NCBI GenBank assembly: GCA_947034895.1
Contig: OX344762.1
Location: forward strand, 52,307,087 to 52,371,086
Reading direction: 5' to 3'
Origin: Rhytidiadelphus loreus
Lineage: Eukaryota; Streptophyta; Bryopsida; Hypnales; Hylocomiaceae
Length of the DNA stretch: 64,000 nt
Shown: positions 52,798 through 64,000 of the stretch, piece by piece
Numbering within the stretch: position 1 is the first letter of the stretch
How the letters are laid out: the number at the start of each line of letters is the position of its first letter
Position numbers and translations under genes: made by a program
The notes under the pieces: generated by a model
The model's input: the letters and a program-made list of their open reading frames with translations, nothing else
What the model was told of the DNA's origin: nothing
The model's database searches: none

Positions 52798-54910
52798 ATG
52801 GTGAGGTCACCTGGGACAGGCGCTAGTAAGGCTTTTGGAGATGCTGGTGGAGGATCCAGTACTGTGGTAATGAACAAGGGACCGTGGACGGAGGCGGAAG
52901 ACGAGATTCTGTCGGCGCATATGAAGGCGCACGGCGAAGGCAACTGGAGATTCATCCCCAAACTAGCTGGTCTGCAACTACTGAACCTTCCTCTTGCTTC
53001 GTCGCAGACGTTATAAGTAACCCTTGAAGGACGAGGACTACCATATTTTGGCCTCATATTTTTTTAGCGGTTTTGAACTTTTTTTATCAGGATTTTTAGT
53101 TGTTCAATGAAGTATTTTTCTGAACCAACATATACTATGTTCTTCAATCAACCTTGTGATATGAATTTTATCCCCATTTAAATTGTACTTTCGACAAATT
53201 TCCAAAGATTGGCACATGCATGTCCGGGTGCCCTTCTGGAGCATCGATATTAGATCGACACCAGTCTTAGTTTTTCGAGCTCTATGCACTTGAAAGTACG
53301 TCGCAATTCTGATACTATGTTGAACGAATATTGCCATTCATTCAGATAAAGTTTCATGCTAGCTAGCTCCGAGTCCAGGAAATTCGCTTGGACGTTACCG
53401 ACAGGTAGTTCGTTGGTACCGCATACGACTTGGATCGATGAAACTTCCGAATCCTATCCGTTTACTTCACTCATTACACATTCGGAACGAATTGCACTGT
53501 TAATATATAGTACTGGTTGGCTTGTAGAATATATAGAGATCACCACATGGATTGATCGAAATATGTTGTTTAGAACATGCAAATTGCAGTGGAAGTGTAA
53601 TCTGATGTCTACACGACATGAAAGATTCTGAGGATAGTCGTGGAGTGCAATTACAGAGCGTCATTCGCTAAAAAGGGTTGAATTTAGTTTACAATGATTT
53701 TCCTCTTACCATAACTCTGGAAGTGAAATTTGCAGGGCTTGCTCGGTGTGGGAAGAGCTGTCGGTTGCGGTGGATCAACTATTTGCGTCCCAACCTGAAG
53801 CGAGGCAACTTCTCACTGGACGAGGATAACCTCATTCTCACTCTCCATGCTCTCCTGGGAAACAGGTCCTCCTCCTAACTCGCATTATTTTTCCCTTCGT
53901 GAGTAATAACCACGCTTGGTTGTACGTGAGTGTTTAATCTATACTCAGCTTAAGGTTCAAAAACCGTTTCAAATCAATCTCAAATTGATTCAATATATCA
54001 AATTTCAATTCAATTATATAATGCAGTGTATGGTCTACTAGCCTGGACCAGCAGTTTTACGGACAACTTCGTTAAATTGGCACGATTTTAATTGGACGTC
54101 TAAAATTGTCACATTCACCTGCACGAAGCTAAACAAATTTTAACAGGCAAAGATTTAAGTTTCATGCGGACTAGCTAGACAGTATGAATGCGGTACAGTA
54201 CATAGATATATCACCAAAAGTCAACAATTTCATCTAAATACGTATGTTGAGTATGTCTGTCTCAACTGTCGATTCGGTTGTATGCTCTGTGCAGGTGGTC
54301 CTTGATAGCGGGCCGTATACCGGGTCGCTCAGACAACGAGATCAAAAACTACTGGAACACGCATTTGCGACGCAAGCTGCGAAGCCTGGGCATCGATCCC
54401 GCGAAGTACAAAGTCGGCCTCACGCTCACCACAGACACAAATCCACAACAGATCAATACTGACTTCGATCCATCCCCACCGTTCTCCTCACCAACAGCAC
54501 CAGATCGATTAAAAAACCAAACAAAAACAGCAGCAGCAGCAGCAACAACAACGGCAAGTTCCCAACAAGTGTCCAGTCCCAGCAACTCCTCGTCCACGTC
54601 CACCAGCTACGAGAGCACCAGTGGGGATTCCGTTCCCGGAGGTTTCCAGCTCCAATTGCAAGAGCCCTGGTCATCTGTTGGGAACTTCAATAATTTGCAG
54701 AGTTCTAATAATCCTTGCTTGGTGGATCAGGGGGGGCATGTTAGTAGTGGGTGGGATTTCGATCAGTTTCGGATGGAGCATTTGCAACTTCTGGATCCGC
54801 TGGAATTTGCAGGGCCCGACCCGGTGCAGCCTCTGGAAGTAGCGGCGCACGTCCAGGGAGACAAATGGTCGACTGCCTCAGGAAGCTTTTTTGATGCACT
54901 CTTAGATTGA
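52798..54910 (+). CDS. R2R3-MYB transcription factor
   Basis: Exons are 52798-52969, 53736-53865 and 54295-54910 (GT..AG; phases 1 and 2), giving 305 residues. The two introns sit at the positions typical of plant R2R3-MYB genes. A 25-residue leader precedes R2 ([20 protein letters not shown] ... [20 protein letters not shown]) and R3 ([11 protein letters not shown] ... [20 protein letters not shown] then [11 protein letters not shown]). The DNA-contacting recognition helices are intact. After R3 comes [11 protein letters not shown], like the GIDP element of several plant MYB subgroups, then a Ser/Thr/Gln/Ala-rich tail with acidic stretches near the end, possibly an activation region. The bHLH-partner signature in R3 is weakened: the expected acidic and basic residues are Asn and Thr. 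Nuclear by family. Exact subgroup is uncertain. It converges with the gene at 55735. Confidence 0.92.
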
Positions 54911-55734
54911 TAAATTTGTATTGTACATGAGGTTGTTTTTGTTACCATGGCTTACCAGTGCTGAGAGCTTGAAAAATCAGGGCTTAGTCTGATATAGATT
55001 TCTGAAGAAACATGGTGGTTTCTTGCAATTCTGTGTTTTTTAAGGAAGGGTTGCATGGTGATTGCTTTTTGATATGCAGTCTGCAAGTAAGTTGTGAGCA
55101 ATCACAGGCTCTGAGCACATTTCGGTCAAGAGTTTTGAATCTCATACTCGTCATACCCGTCCTCGTAGTGTGTTTGCACTACTTAACAAATATCTCTAAT
55201 GCATAAACAGTGATTGTTTTGATTTACATACGTCCGACCTACAATGAGCTCAAGATTGAATAGGAAAAGAATCCAGATTTTTTTTCCGAGGTGTTTAGGC
55301 AATTCCTCAAGTAGGACATGAGTAGGGGAACTAAAGTACCAATTAAAAGCATCCAAATAAGCATTCAATATGGTTGGTATTACTAAAGTACCTAAAATTC
55401 TTTGAATCTTACCATTGACTCTTACCAAGCGGATTCAAATGTCTCTTACCGTCTATTTTAAAGTTCTGATTATAAACGTACCTATCATCAACCCTGATCC
55501 AGATCGTGTGCATTTTAGACAACCTGCCTTGTTAATCAATATTCTGGAATGTTGCAATTGAGCCTTTGCGCTACGCTCCCTTAATCCCGAACTTAATTAA
55601 GTTGCATAAGAATCCAGCTTCTCTCGGAAAGCAAATTCATTTCCTCGTTATTGCAATGTTGCAAGCACTAAATTAATGCTTTGAAGTAAAATCATCTAGC
55701 TTGTCACAGAGTCAAATACTGGCTCTACAATTGC
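54911..55734. other. Convergent intergenic region
   Basis: The 3' flanks of the MYB gene (+) and the ASNSD1-like gene (-) meet here. No further gene is visible. Confidence 0.5.
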
Positions 55735-58700
55735 CTACGCTGAGCGCACAATACCAGGAAGTAATGCACTGCCTGCAGAAGCCTGATTAGCAGCACGGTT
55801 ACTTCCGAACTCCCTCTTGTTCGATTCTCGTGCTATACGGCTCCCAAACTGCAAAAGAGAATCAGTGTTATCATACTCGCACCATCACATCCAGTCCCTC
55901 ACAATGTGGTAACAAGTACTATGACCTTCAGGTATCTATTCCCGTTTTACAAAAGAAATTGCAGATTTGATAAATCCATTGACCTGTGTTCTTCTCAATA
56001 TTCGACTACAAACCTTATTGTCTATGACCTCAAAATTTCTCAGAAATATTTTGACACATGCATATACTGTATGAGCAGTTGCTTAAAGTGAGGCAAATAG
56101 ACCTCTGTAATTCAAGTGCTCTTCCAAACTATGTGCAATGGAGTAATTACTCTCTAGAAAATGAAAAATTACTCTCTACCTGGATTGCTCGCTTCGGTAA
56201 TGAAGCAGCACCTGGCAGACTCAAGCTCATGGCCACCTGCACAGAAACAAAACCAAGGAGAACCGTCCTGATTACTAGAAGAGGTCAAAGAACGGAATTC
56301 GTTGATTTCCTATTCCTCAAAAGAAAAAAATAATAAGCAAATCAACATCATGATGCTACATGGGATTTACGAGGTTACCACACACGCAAATTTGAGAATG
56401 AGCAGACATACCTCACGAAGAATTCTTTTATCACCATTCCCAATTGGTAACCGCAGATCCACAATGTCCCACAGAGGCAGATCCAACAGGGTTTCGACTA
56501 CTGCTTCATCAAGAAACGGAAACCTAGCCTGCCGAGCAAACAACCAATGCAGTCACGATCAGAAAACCACATTGTAGAGTAGTGAGCATAACGTGATTCT
56601 TTACCAAGCAACATGCGATTGACTCGTGCTCTGATAACAAAAACACTCGTGTTACTCGGCCGGTAACAAAAACTAACCCTTAAAAGGTTCATAGTTATAA
56701 AATGGACAGTTTCATTAAATGTATTGTGAAAATTAGAATTTAGCATGAAGTTCAAATAGGGATTCTAGAATTTAACATTGTCATTCTTCTTTGTTACCTC
56801 TTTACCCAAATCGGCCATGCATCGATCATCTCTCCCCAGATTTCGTTTCCAAATGCGTTGCATGTCAGTTCTCATCTCGGCTTGTAATGCTGACCATCTG
56901 CATCCCCAGCACCAGACGTTGTTACTGGTAAACCTCAGCTTTGGGGGTCAATAATTAACAAGCTTAGCTATGTCAATTATTTGGAGGCTGTCTAGGAGTG
57001 GTAGGTAAAACTAGCTATTAAGGTATTTGATGGGGACAGTATGAAGAAAAAAACGACCTTACCCCCCAAGCCTATATTTTGTGCGATGTCGTCCATAGCC
57101 TCCACATTGCTCGTCAGCTCCAGCTCCAACTAACAACACTCGTGCAGTCGACCTGTAGAAAGTTCTACCCCTAGTAGAGTCAGTTTCTTCCTGTGAATCG
57201 TGCAAATATCCTTCTCCTCTTGCAGCAAGCCACAAAGCCGTTCCAATATTGAGATCCTGCGCAAATAAAGAGGCTAATCATAAGTTCAAATATCAATAGC
57301 CAGCTATTCAATATCCAGGGAGCAAATGAAGCAAGCACAAGTTCCAAGCGATTCAGAATCGTAAAAATAGCTTACAGAGGATTCGAAGAACCGCTCGCAT
57401 ACAGTTACCATTTCCAAAACCAAACTAAAACTGAATAGCTAACCCATTCAAAGATAGCGGTATGAATCTACAGAAAATGAAAATGCTCACCATGAATGTA
57501 TTGGAAGGACATATGAGGGACTGTAGATGGGTGCGGTGTGAATCCATTGCTGCTAGGTCAGCATCAACCTTCACCAATCTCCATCTGCAAATCATTTGCA
57601 CCTCAAAAACGTCAGTTGCACCTCTGGCAACAGGACTCTTCATTACTCTTTTCATTTAATTATGAATGATTGATTAATCATAGATCAACAAACTCAACTG
57701 TAAAATCCATTACACAAATTTTAATAGCATTGTAGACTATCTCGACAACAATTTTTTGGATAATAAACTGTGTATTACTAATAATTTCCAAGGTTTTACA
57801 AAAGCGACCAATCGGAAGTATCACTACTCAAAACAAACTGTGTACGTCTCTTTCTTCTGAATTTATAATTTTAAGAAAATATTACAGTTTAACCCCTAAA
57901 CGTCCACATCCTTCTCCAGAATTGAAGATTTGGGAAAAATCATCATAAAGTACTATTTGGAAGATTATTTTGGAATTCATATACAAATAAAAGTTGTAGA
58001 TTTTGAGTTTTAGATTTCATCCATACAGTTAGATTCACCAATGCTGCCACCAATATTTTTTTATAAATTTTGAAAGAGAAATTTCAGAATTCCTTCTAAA
58101 TTCAATTACAAGCAAAATATTATCATTTTTTGAGTAAAATTTGTTGAAATGCATTTAAAATGAGGTTCTCTTGACATGGTGATTTTTTGAAATTTTTGTG
58201 TTCTTAAAATCTATTGACCTCATTTTTGCAAATCCAGTTTTGAACTAGAGTCAATGCAATTTTGGCTTGGTCAACCACTTGACATTCTTCCACATTTGTA
58301 ATTTTAGAAAAATATGTACACTAACAACAACAAATCCAACCGTTAGATACGACAACAACTTCATAAAGTATCTCCACAAATTAGGATGACTTTCATCCAA
58401 GCAGAATGAGGAAGAAACAAGAGTTTCAATCTGTTCATCGTCTATAAATTGGAAGTCGCATTGCTTAGGGGTTAAATTTGAGGTTAAATTTGAGACTTCA
58501 TTAAAGCATTAGTTGAGACTTGACGTAGCTTTATCAAGAGAGGCCATCATTACAGTTTTGGACGATATTAGGAACATTTACGGTTGTTTATTTTCGGTCG
58601 TTCTTAATCCACAACCCTCCCCGCTCCGGTGGGTTCGAATTCAATAAACCTTCCCTAAAAGGAATTGACCAATAAATGCAATAAACACATGTGTAAATTT

Positions 58701-61700
58701 CGAACATTTCTGTCACCCAGAGAAAGGAGAAAAAGTAACTCAGGTCAACAGAAAATTATTATTTAGTGGTCTGAAAAGTGAAGTTCAGAAGGATTGCCTT
58801 CTGATAGGTGAAACGCGCTCAAGCTCAGCAAGGCCTGCAACGGCTGATATTCGATCTGGTGCAGTAGAACCCTCAAAGCTAACATTAAGCAGATCGATCC
58901 CATCTGCAACACACCACACACATCAATCATTTCGCGAACACCATCTTGCGATGGATAGAAGCTAACTTACAAACAGGACCATATGTACGATTCGTCAGAG
59001 AAATCATAGAGAGACTACTTACAATCAGGTTGTAGGCACTCATCCAACAATGCGGCTAATATCATCGAATCTAAGCCTCCAGAAAACAGGACAGCAACAG
59101 GAGTATATGCATCATCCCCTTCCACTAGGCCTTCCTGGGAAGTGCTTCTCACCAACTCCTGCCAGACAACCGTCATAAAACTTATTAGCTCTACTCCTAA
59201 AAGGACCAGAGATTTTATGGCTTCAAAATGGAGAATTCGATTGATAATTTTGTGAAAAATATATTTCAGACGAGGTCAAGTCTTATATCAACGCCATCAT
59301 TAAAGAATATTGCATATGATGGTAAAAAATGAATAAAAAAAAGATCCTCGAAAAACATGACGCCCGATTTGGTCCTCCTGGTCCTTTAGGAGCTAGATAA
59401 GCAGTATTTTCTTCTGAATATTCTGAAAATATCAATTTGGCACTCTGCTGACCTGCTGCCGTTTCCTTATGTCACTAGTTCGCTTTTTCACTGAACTCCG
59501 TAGCACTTTCAATACAGAATCAGAGGAGGTTTCTTTTCCTCGTGGATTGATCTGAAGAGGAAGGATACTGCTAGGGTCAAAATATTGCCGATCCCACGTG
59601 ACCAGTTTCCGCAAAAGGGGGTCATCCCACTCATGCAGTTGAGTCAGTCCTATGAAAGAAGCATTCGGCCTGCCTTGGAATTTAAATGACAAGCTATGGA
59701 TACCACACTGCAACTCCTCCCAATATTGAAAAGCTTGAACATCTTCTTTGGCTTCTGTTGCAACGGTACTTTCGGCAGGGGCAACGGATGCCAACAGAAA
59801 ACGAGAATCTGATGGTGACGGTCTATGCAAGAGGAGACTTCGCCGTCCTAGAACATCCCTTCCAAACCAGAGTAATTGGTTTTTAGCCTGAATCAGGGAA
59901 ACCAAATAAAGAAATGTAAACTTAAATTCCTGACGTGCTAGTGCACACACCGTCTACAATGCCCAATTTCTCCAACAGTTAGGTTAGCATTTAAGATGGT
60001 TAGAGCAGATAGACTTAGCTCAAATATCACGGCAGAAGATGTCGAGTACTCTTTAAATTTGCAGAAATATGTAGGAGTAATACGCACATCTCAAAGAATC
60101 CCCTAGTAGATTTACAAAGTTATTAATGGTAAATTGAAGTTCATTTAATAGAACATTAGATCAACAATAAGATAATATTAAATTATCGTCAAGTTAACAA
60201 TGAATTAATGTTAACTAAATAATTGCAAGTGTATTATCAAATTAGTGTCAAGGAAACTAAGACCACACGAATATTAACTTAACACCATTTAAGTTACACT
60301 AACAGTAACTCAATATGAGGATTTTATGAATCGACAGACTATTAACTTAACAATAAAAACTTTGGCAATTTTTGGAGGGGGACTTTGTGCACGACACGTA
60401 ACTAGGTAAAGAATCCTCATATCAGGTGTAGGACGAATAGGACTTGAGAACACAAATCATGGTTACAAGCATTTACCTGCCAGTAGACAAGAGCCCAAGG
60501 CCCTCTCAAAGCAGAGAGCGTTCCCTGTACAGTCTCATGTGAGCCCGTTGCTGTATCCTGTGTGTTGCAAGCACAAAGATTGTCACTGGGAGTGGAATGG
60601 CAAGCACAAGCACAGCACGTGCCCAAAGCTTCCATCAGAAGTAGCGTGTCATTTTCGCCTGGCTGCATTTGCAGGCCTCCGAATATTTCCCCTGTTCCAT
60701 CAATTTGACAGAAAATAACCAAATCATCACCATCAAGCACCAAATAAAAGTCTTCTCTATTCAATCTAAGCTTCAAAATGAACTGAACACGAAACTCACC
60801 GTTGTAGACAAGTATATTGCCTGCAGCATCTTTGAGAGGTTGCGAAACCGGACGATCACCACGTAGCGATAATAAGGCACCGACAAAATCAATATCAATG
60901 CAATGTGCACCATTTCTCTTTTCCTCAACCATTAGGTCAGCCTGAACATGTGCATCTCCGGAGCTCTTTGCAATAGCATCATTCTGAAGCTCACGGGAGG
61001 ATTGAACGGTTGTCACACAAATCGTCTCCTTGTTTAGAGAATCCGGACCCCTGCGCTTCAGCCCCTCAGAAAGATCTGCAATGCTAGGTCCCTTGAAGCA
61101 AAAACCCTGATGTAGGCAACATTAATTGTAAGAAAGCAGCAGAGACAACGAAAAATAACACCTTAAACGTCATGAATTCCACTTTTTCTCATTTTCAAGG
61201 GTTACTTCTTACAGAATTTCTTCCAGCGCATAATAATTCATATCAAAATGAAGCCCCAAACCTCACTTGAGTAGATTATTGAAGTATGTCGATAGGTTCA
61301 AAGTAGGCCATCAAGAAAATGACGTTCCAAACCTATTTTGAGCTTAGAATGATAAAATAGATCTAAAATTAGATTATTTTAAATGAAACATGCATTTGAA
61401 ACACTTTGAAAAACAGTCACAATTATAGAAAAGCCTATGGATTTATGGATGATCAAAGTTCAGATATGAAACATTCATAATCACCCCTGATAGTAGTCAT
61501 TTTTACACAATTGAAAGTGGATTTTGGAAATTAGAGGAAAAATGAGTGTCTGACTTAGTTTAGCTCAAAAGCATTTGAAATCAACATTTTTGCGAATGAC
61601 CTCTCCAGCCACATGTGATGTTTAAGGTTTGAATTGCAGCTCAGATCAACAACCATTCGTTCAACATTTACAGAAGTACCCACGACATGGAGGCACATAG

Positions 61701-61895
61701 AGAAGCTATGGAGAGAGAGACAGTTTGGATTGGCATTAGCAAAACGTCAGCTCTACCTGCCAAAAAGGAAGTCAAGCAAGTTATGTGCTTCATACGCACC
61801 TCTTGTTGCTCTACGGTAGGAATTCCATGGTCAGAGGTGACACCTAAATGACCCTCAATGTGAACCCCAGAGAGGCTTAATGCGATGCCACACAT
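55735..61895 (-). CDS. ASNSD1: Asparagine-synthetase domain-containing protein 1-like (12 exons)
   Basis: Exons (minus): 61895-61800, 61106-60800, 60691-60477, 59887-59453, 59158-59023, 58903-58798, 57584-57491, 57256-57063, 56897-56798, 56528-56412, 56236-56180, 55848-55735. The sum is 1,971 nt, 656 residues, close to the usual length. It begins MCGI: Cys2 is the glutaminase nucleophile position. GLKRRGPDS, YNGEIFGG (across exons 2/3) and FGRDVLGRRSLL belong to the class II amidotransferase fold. The synthetase half has the PP-loop VLFSGGLDS (about 374-382), LAGLAEL-type APDRIS, VGAGADEQCGGYGRH (506-520) and WKRNLGRDDRC. The C-terminus has ARFPFLDE, LPKRAIQFGSRIARESN. All junctions are GT..AG and in phase except intron 6, which starts GC. 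Members lack a proven asparagine-forming role. A Cys-rich loop (six Cys, residues 160-176) is notable. Confidence 0.93.
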
Positions 61896-62327
61896 GTTGA
61901 GCACCGAGCAATTACTCTGTTGTCACACACATCATAGAAATTGTCAGGGACTTCAAAATTTTATTATTAAACGTACTAGAGGTTTCATGCAATGATCGAC
62001 TCCCAAGCAGTAATATGTGTACCAGTGCCGTATTATGATTCACTAAACCCTAATTGCTGTGCCGGACATAATTGTCATATTCATCGGATTCAACCACTGC
62101 TGTCATATAGTAGGATGTTCTTTAGAAGGCTTATTGTATATTGCCAGACTCAGGAATTTCTGACAGTTGTTTACAGCACCAATGCATGCTCTCCTGTATT
62201 ATGGAATTTCCAAAATCACAAGTATGCCGATAATTCTCTTTGTTCATAATTTAGGTTTAGGGTTTAGGGTTTGTAGTTCAGTCGTCTCTTGCATATCAAC
62301 TTCAAAAAAACTGTGAATGACATATAC
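61896..62327. other. Spacer upstream of ASNSD1-like gene
   Basis: It should contain the promoter of the minus-strand gene. A short telomere-like stretch TTTAGGGTTTAGGGTTT lies at 62256-62272. Confidence 0.5.
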
Positions 62328-62700
62328 TATAGCTCATCTAATTTATATCCAAACCTCATAGGCAATTAAGGCTTATAGCGATTCTTACTTCATAAAATTC
62401 ACGAGAATTAGAGATCAAGTTACATTCTTGCTCATTGTGTCAAGTCGTTAAAAAAAAGAAATTTTGAGGTAGACAAAATACAACGCAGGCCTGATGCTTG
62501 ATCGTAACCCGAAACAGAGAATTGCAATATTTCAAGTCTATGAATCAACCGGAATGCACCATAGTTTCAATGCAAAGTACCAAAGAGCCCTGGAAAGGAG
62601 ATTCCAACTTACAAAAAAAAACCTAAAGTACAGTATTCTTCGAAACTGGCGGAGCATCACTTGTTGTGGCTCTCAAGAGGGATTTGCGCACAAGATCTGT
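62328..62700. repeat. Tandem duplicate, copy 1 (decayed 3' end of LYR gene)
   Basis: From TATAGCTCATCTAATTTATA to AGCATCACTTGTTGTGGCTC, AAGAGGGATTTGCG it parallels 62701-63090. Its right end matches the last codons and stop of the LYR gene (Tyr-Asn-Lys-stop region), which is therefore partly duplicated. Confidence 0.8.
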
Positions 62701-63090
62701 ATTATAGCTCATCTAAGTTATATCCGAACCTCATTGGCATTATGGGTTTATAACGATTCTTACTTCACCATAAAATTCACTAGAGTTATAGATCACATTA
62801 CAGTTTTGCTTACTGACAAAAGTCGTTAAGTAAAGGAGATTAAAGCACAATTGAGGTAGACAAAACACAATGCAGGTCTAATGCTTGCTCGCAACCCGAA
62901 ACACATAATTGCATTATTTTGAGTCTGTGCATTGATCGAAATGCACCATAGCTGCATTGCAAAGCACCAAAGAGCTTAGAAAGAAGATTCCAACTTACAA
63001 GTAGAGTATTCTTAAAGAACCCTAAAATAAAGTATTCTTCGAAATTGGCTGAGCATCACTTGTTGTAGCTCTCGCGAGGGATTTGGCCCT
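62701..63090. repeat. Tandem duplicate, copy 2 (joined to intact LYR gene)
   Basis: It matches copy 1 with about 80-85 percent identity by eye, with small insertions and deletions. Shared blocks are GTCGTTAA, GAGGTAGACAAAA, GCACCATAG and GATTCCAACTTACAA. Confidence 0.8.
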
Positions 63091-63334
63091 TACGTAACAG
63101 CGTGAGCGTGTACTCCGCCGCGTCGATCAAGTCGCGAATGTTGTGTTTCGACCGCTCCTGGGCGCCCATGTCAAAAACCTCCCGCACATGCGCCTTCTGC
63201 GTCTCTTGAGCTGCCAAGCCCAGCCCTAATTTCTCCGACCTCAAAGCGCGCAGGTACTGTCGGTAGAGAGACAACACGAGGGGCTTGCTACGTGACAGAT
63301 CTTCTGCCGTGGACCACAGCAATCCTCTCCCCAT
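63056..63334 (-). CDS. LYR-motif (Complex1_LYR-like) protein
   Basis: A 92-residue single-exon frame from ATG 63334 to TGA 63058-63056. It has the LYR signature LVLSLYRQYLRALRSEK at about residues 19-35, followed by a basic helix pair (REVFDMGAQERSKHNIRDL, IDAAEYTLTLLRKGQ), the three-helix plan of LYRM proteins, normally 80-120 residues. LYR proteins are mitochondrial adaptors that bind the acyl carrier protein and help Fe-S delivery or assembly of respiratory complexes. Which client this one serves (for example an SDHAF1-like or other LYRM role) cannot be decided. There is no long N-terminal presequence. Same strand as the ASNSD1-like gene, about 1.2 kb upstream of it. Confidence 0.82.
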   Translation of the reverse strand: MGRGLLWSTAEDLSRSKPLVLSLYRQYLRALRSEKLGLGLAAQETQKAHVREVFDMGAQERSKHNIRDLIDAAEYTLTLLRKGQIPRESYNK

Positions 63335-64000
63335 GAAGCCCGAAAAGGAAAGCAGGAAGCTAACCCTAAGAAATTACGATTCCTGTGAAATCTCGAAGGA
63401 AAGGGAATTGCTGTGACAATGGTGATTGCTGGTGGTTCCTCTGAAATGGAAACGGAGCAAATCAGCTATGATTCTTGAGGGATCGGGGTACAAAACAATT
63501 GGATAACCCTAAAACCCACTTTCTGGAGCTCCACCGGAAGCAAAGCCAGGGTTTTAGACCACGGCACATTCAGTTGGAATGATTCACCACAAGTGTATTT
63601 ATATATTATTTAAATCGAAAAATAACTTAAAAACTTTTCGGCAAATTCCACTACAGTACTGTACCGGTGGGTACCCCCAAATCGCACTATGCCTTAACTA
63701 AAATACCCTCCATGAAGGTCAGATTTGGCAGAAGCTAAGTTATTTTGGGAAAAAGTGACACATGTCATTTTATTAATGGTCTAAGTGTCTTGGACCCTTG
63801 AGAATTTGATGTGGAAACTCAATTTCAGCACTCAAGTGTTGAATCAAACCTTCACGTACAATAAGCCCCAAAATGGTTTAAACACATATTGAAAATTGTC
63901 AATGAGTGAGATATGGAGGCTTTTGATTATGTCAATGTTACTATTACAACACATGTGCCAAACTTTGAAGTTTACATAACTTGAGGATTTAAGTTTTTGA
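63335..64000. other. Upstream region of the LYR gene
   Basis: The first 230 bases on the minus-strand upstream side are relatively G+C-rich and contain AACCCTAA/AAACCC elements common in plant promoters. The remainder is AT-rich with no gene visible. Confidence 0.4.

Overview
The window is nuclear DNA of a land plant. Its host genes have many short spliceosomal introns and belong to plant families: an R2R3-MYB factor, an asparagine-synthetase-domain (ASNSD1-like) protein, a small LYR protein, and a conserved plant protein of unknown function cut by the left edge. The long intergenic repeats and the divergence from familiar flowering-plant sequences suggest a seed-free plant, but the species cannot be fixed from the sequence.

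Layout. 1-1100 (-) is the partial conserved gene. 1106-5519 is gene-free. 5520-47829 is one very large CACTA (En/Spm-type) transposon with about 31-bp terminal inverted repeats. It has a divergent gene pair: a TnpA-like gene (-, about 39.2 to 6.6 kb) and a TnpD/TNP2-like transposase gene (+, 40.6 to 46.2 kb). Removing later insertions leaves about 15 kb, a normal CACTA size. The insertions are: (i) a 22,029-bp hAT element (8188-30216, perfect 8-bp target duplication) inside a TnpA exon; (ii) a 3,429-bp TG...CA element with a 5-bp duplication (35489-38917) in a TnpA intron; (iii) two non-autonomous CACTA elements (41933-43478 and 43843-43992) inside the TnpD exon, both with duplication AGA. 47830-52797 is repeat-rich flank. 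52798-54910 (+) is the MYB gene, 55735-61895 (-) the 12-exon ASNSD1-like gene, and 63056-63334 (-) the LYR gene.

The most unusual object is the hAT element. Besides a BED/DUF659/hATC transposase it carries five further genes: three share a new-looking N-terminal W/C/H-rich domain (one of these also has a RING-like finger), one is a protein kinase with all core motifs, and one is a decayed multi-exon gene. A CpG-rich 15-bp motif (GGGCGACTGCGGGTC and variants) forms clusters just upstream of every gene in the element and near both termini. This looks like an element-wide regulatory or transposase-binding module.

The transposable elements are now damaged. The hAT transposase is frameshifted by expansion of a 19-bp repeat, and in-frame stops interrupt long open frames (six TAG, one TGA). 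In one gene both TAGs align with conserved Trp codons of a paralogue. The host genes look intact. All boundaries, splice sites and frames were read by eye; no database search was possible.
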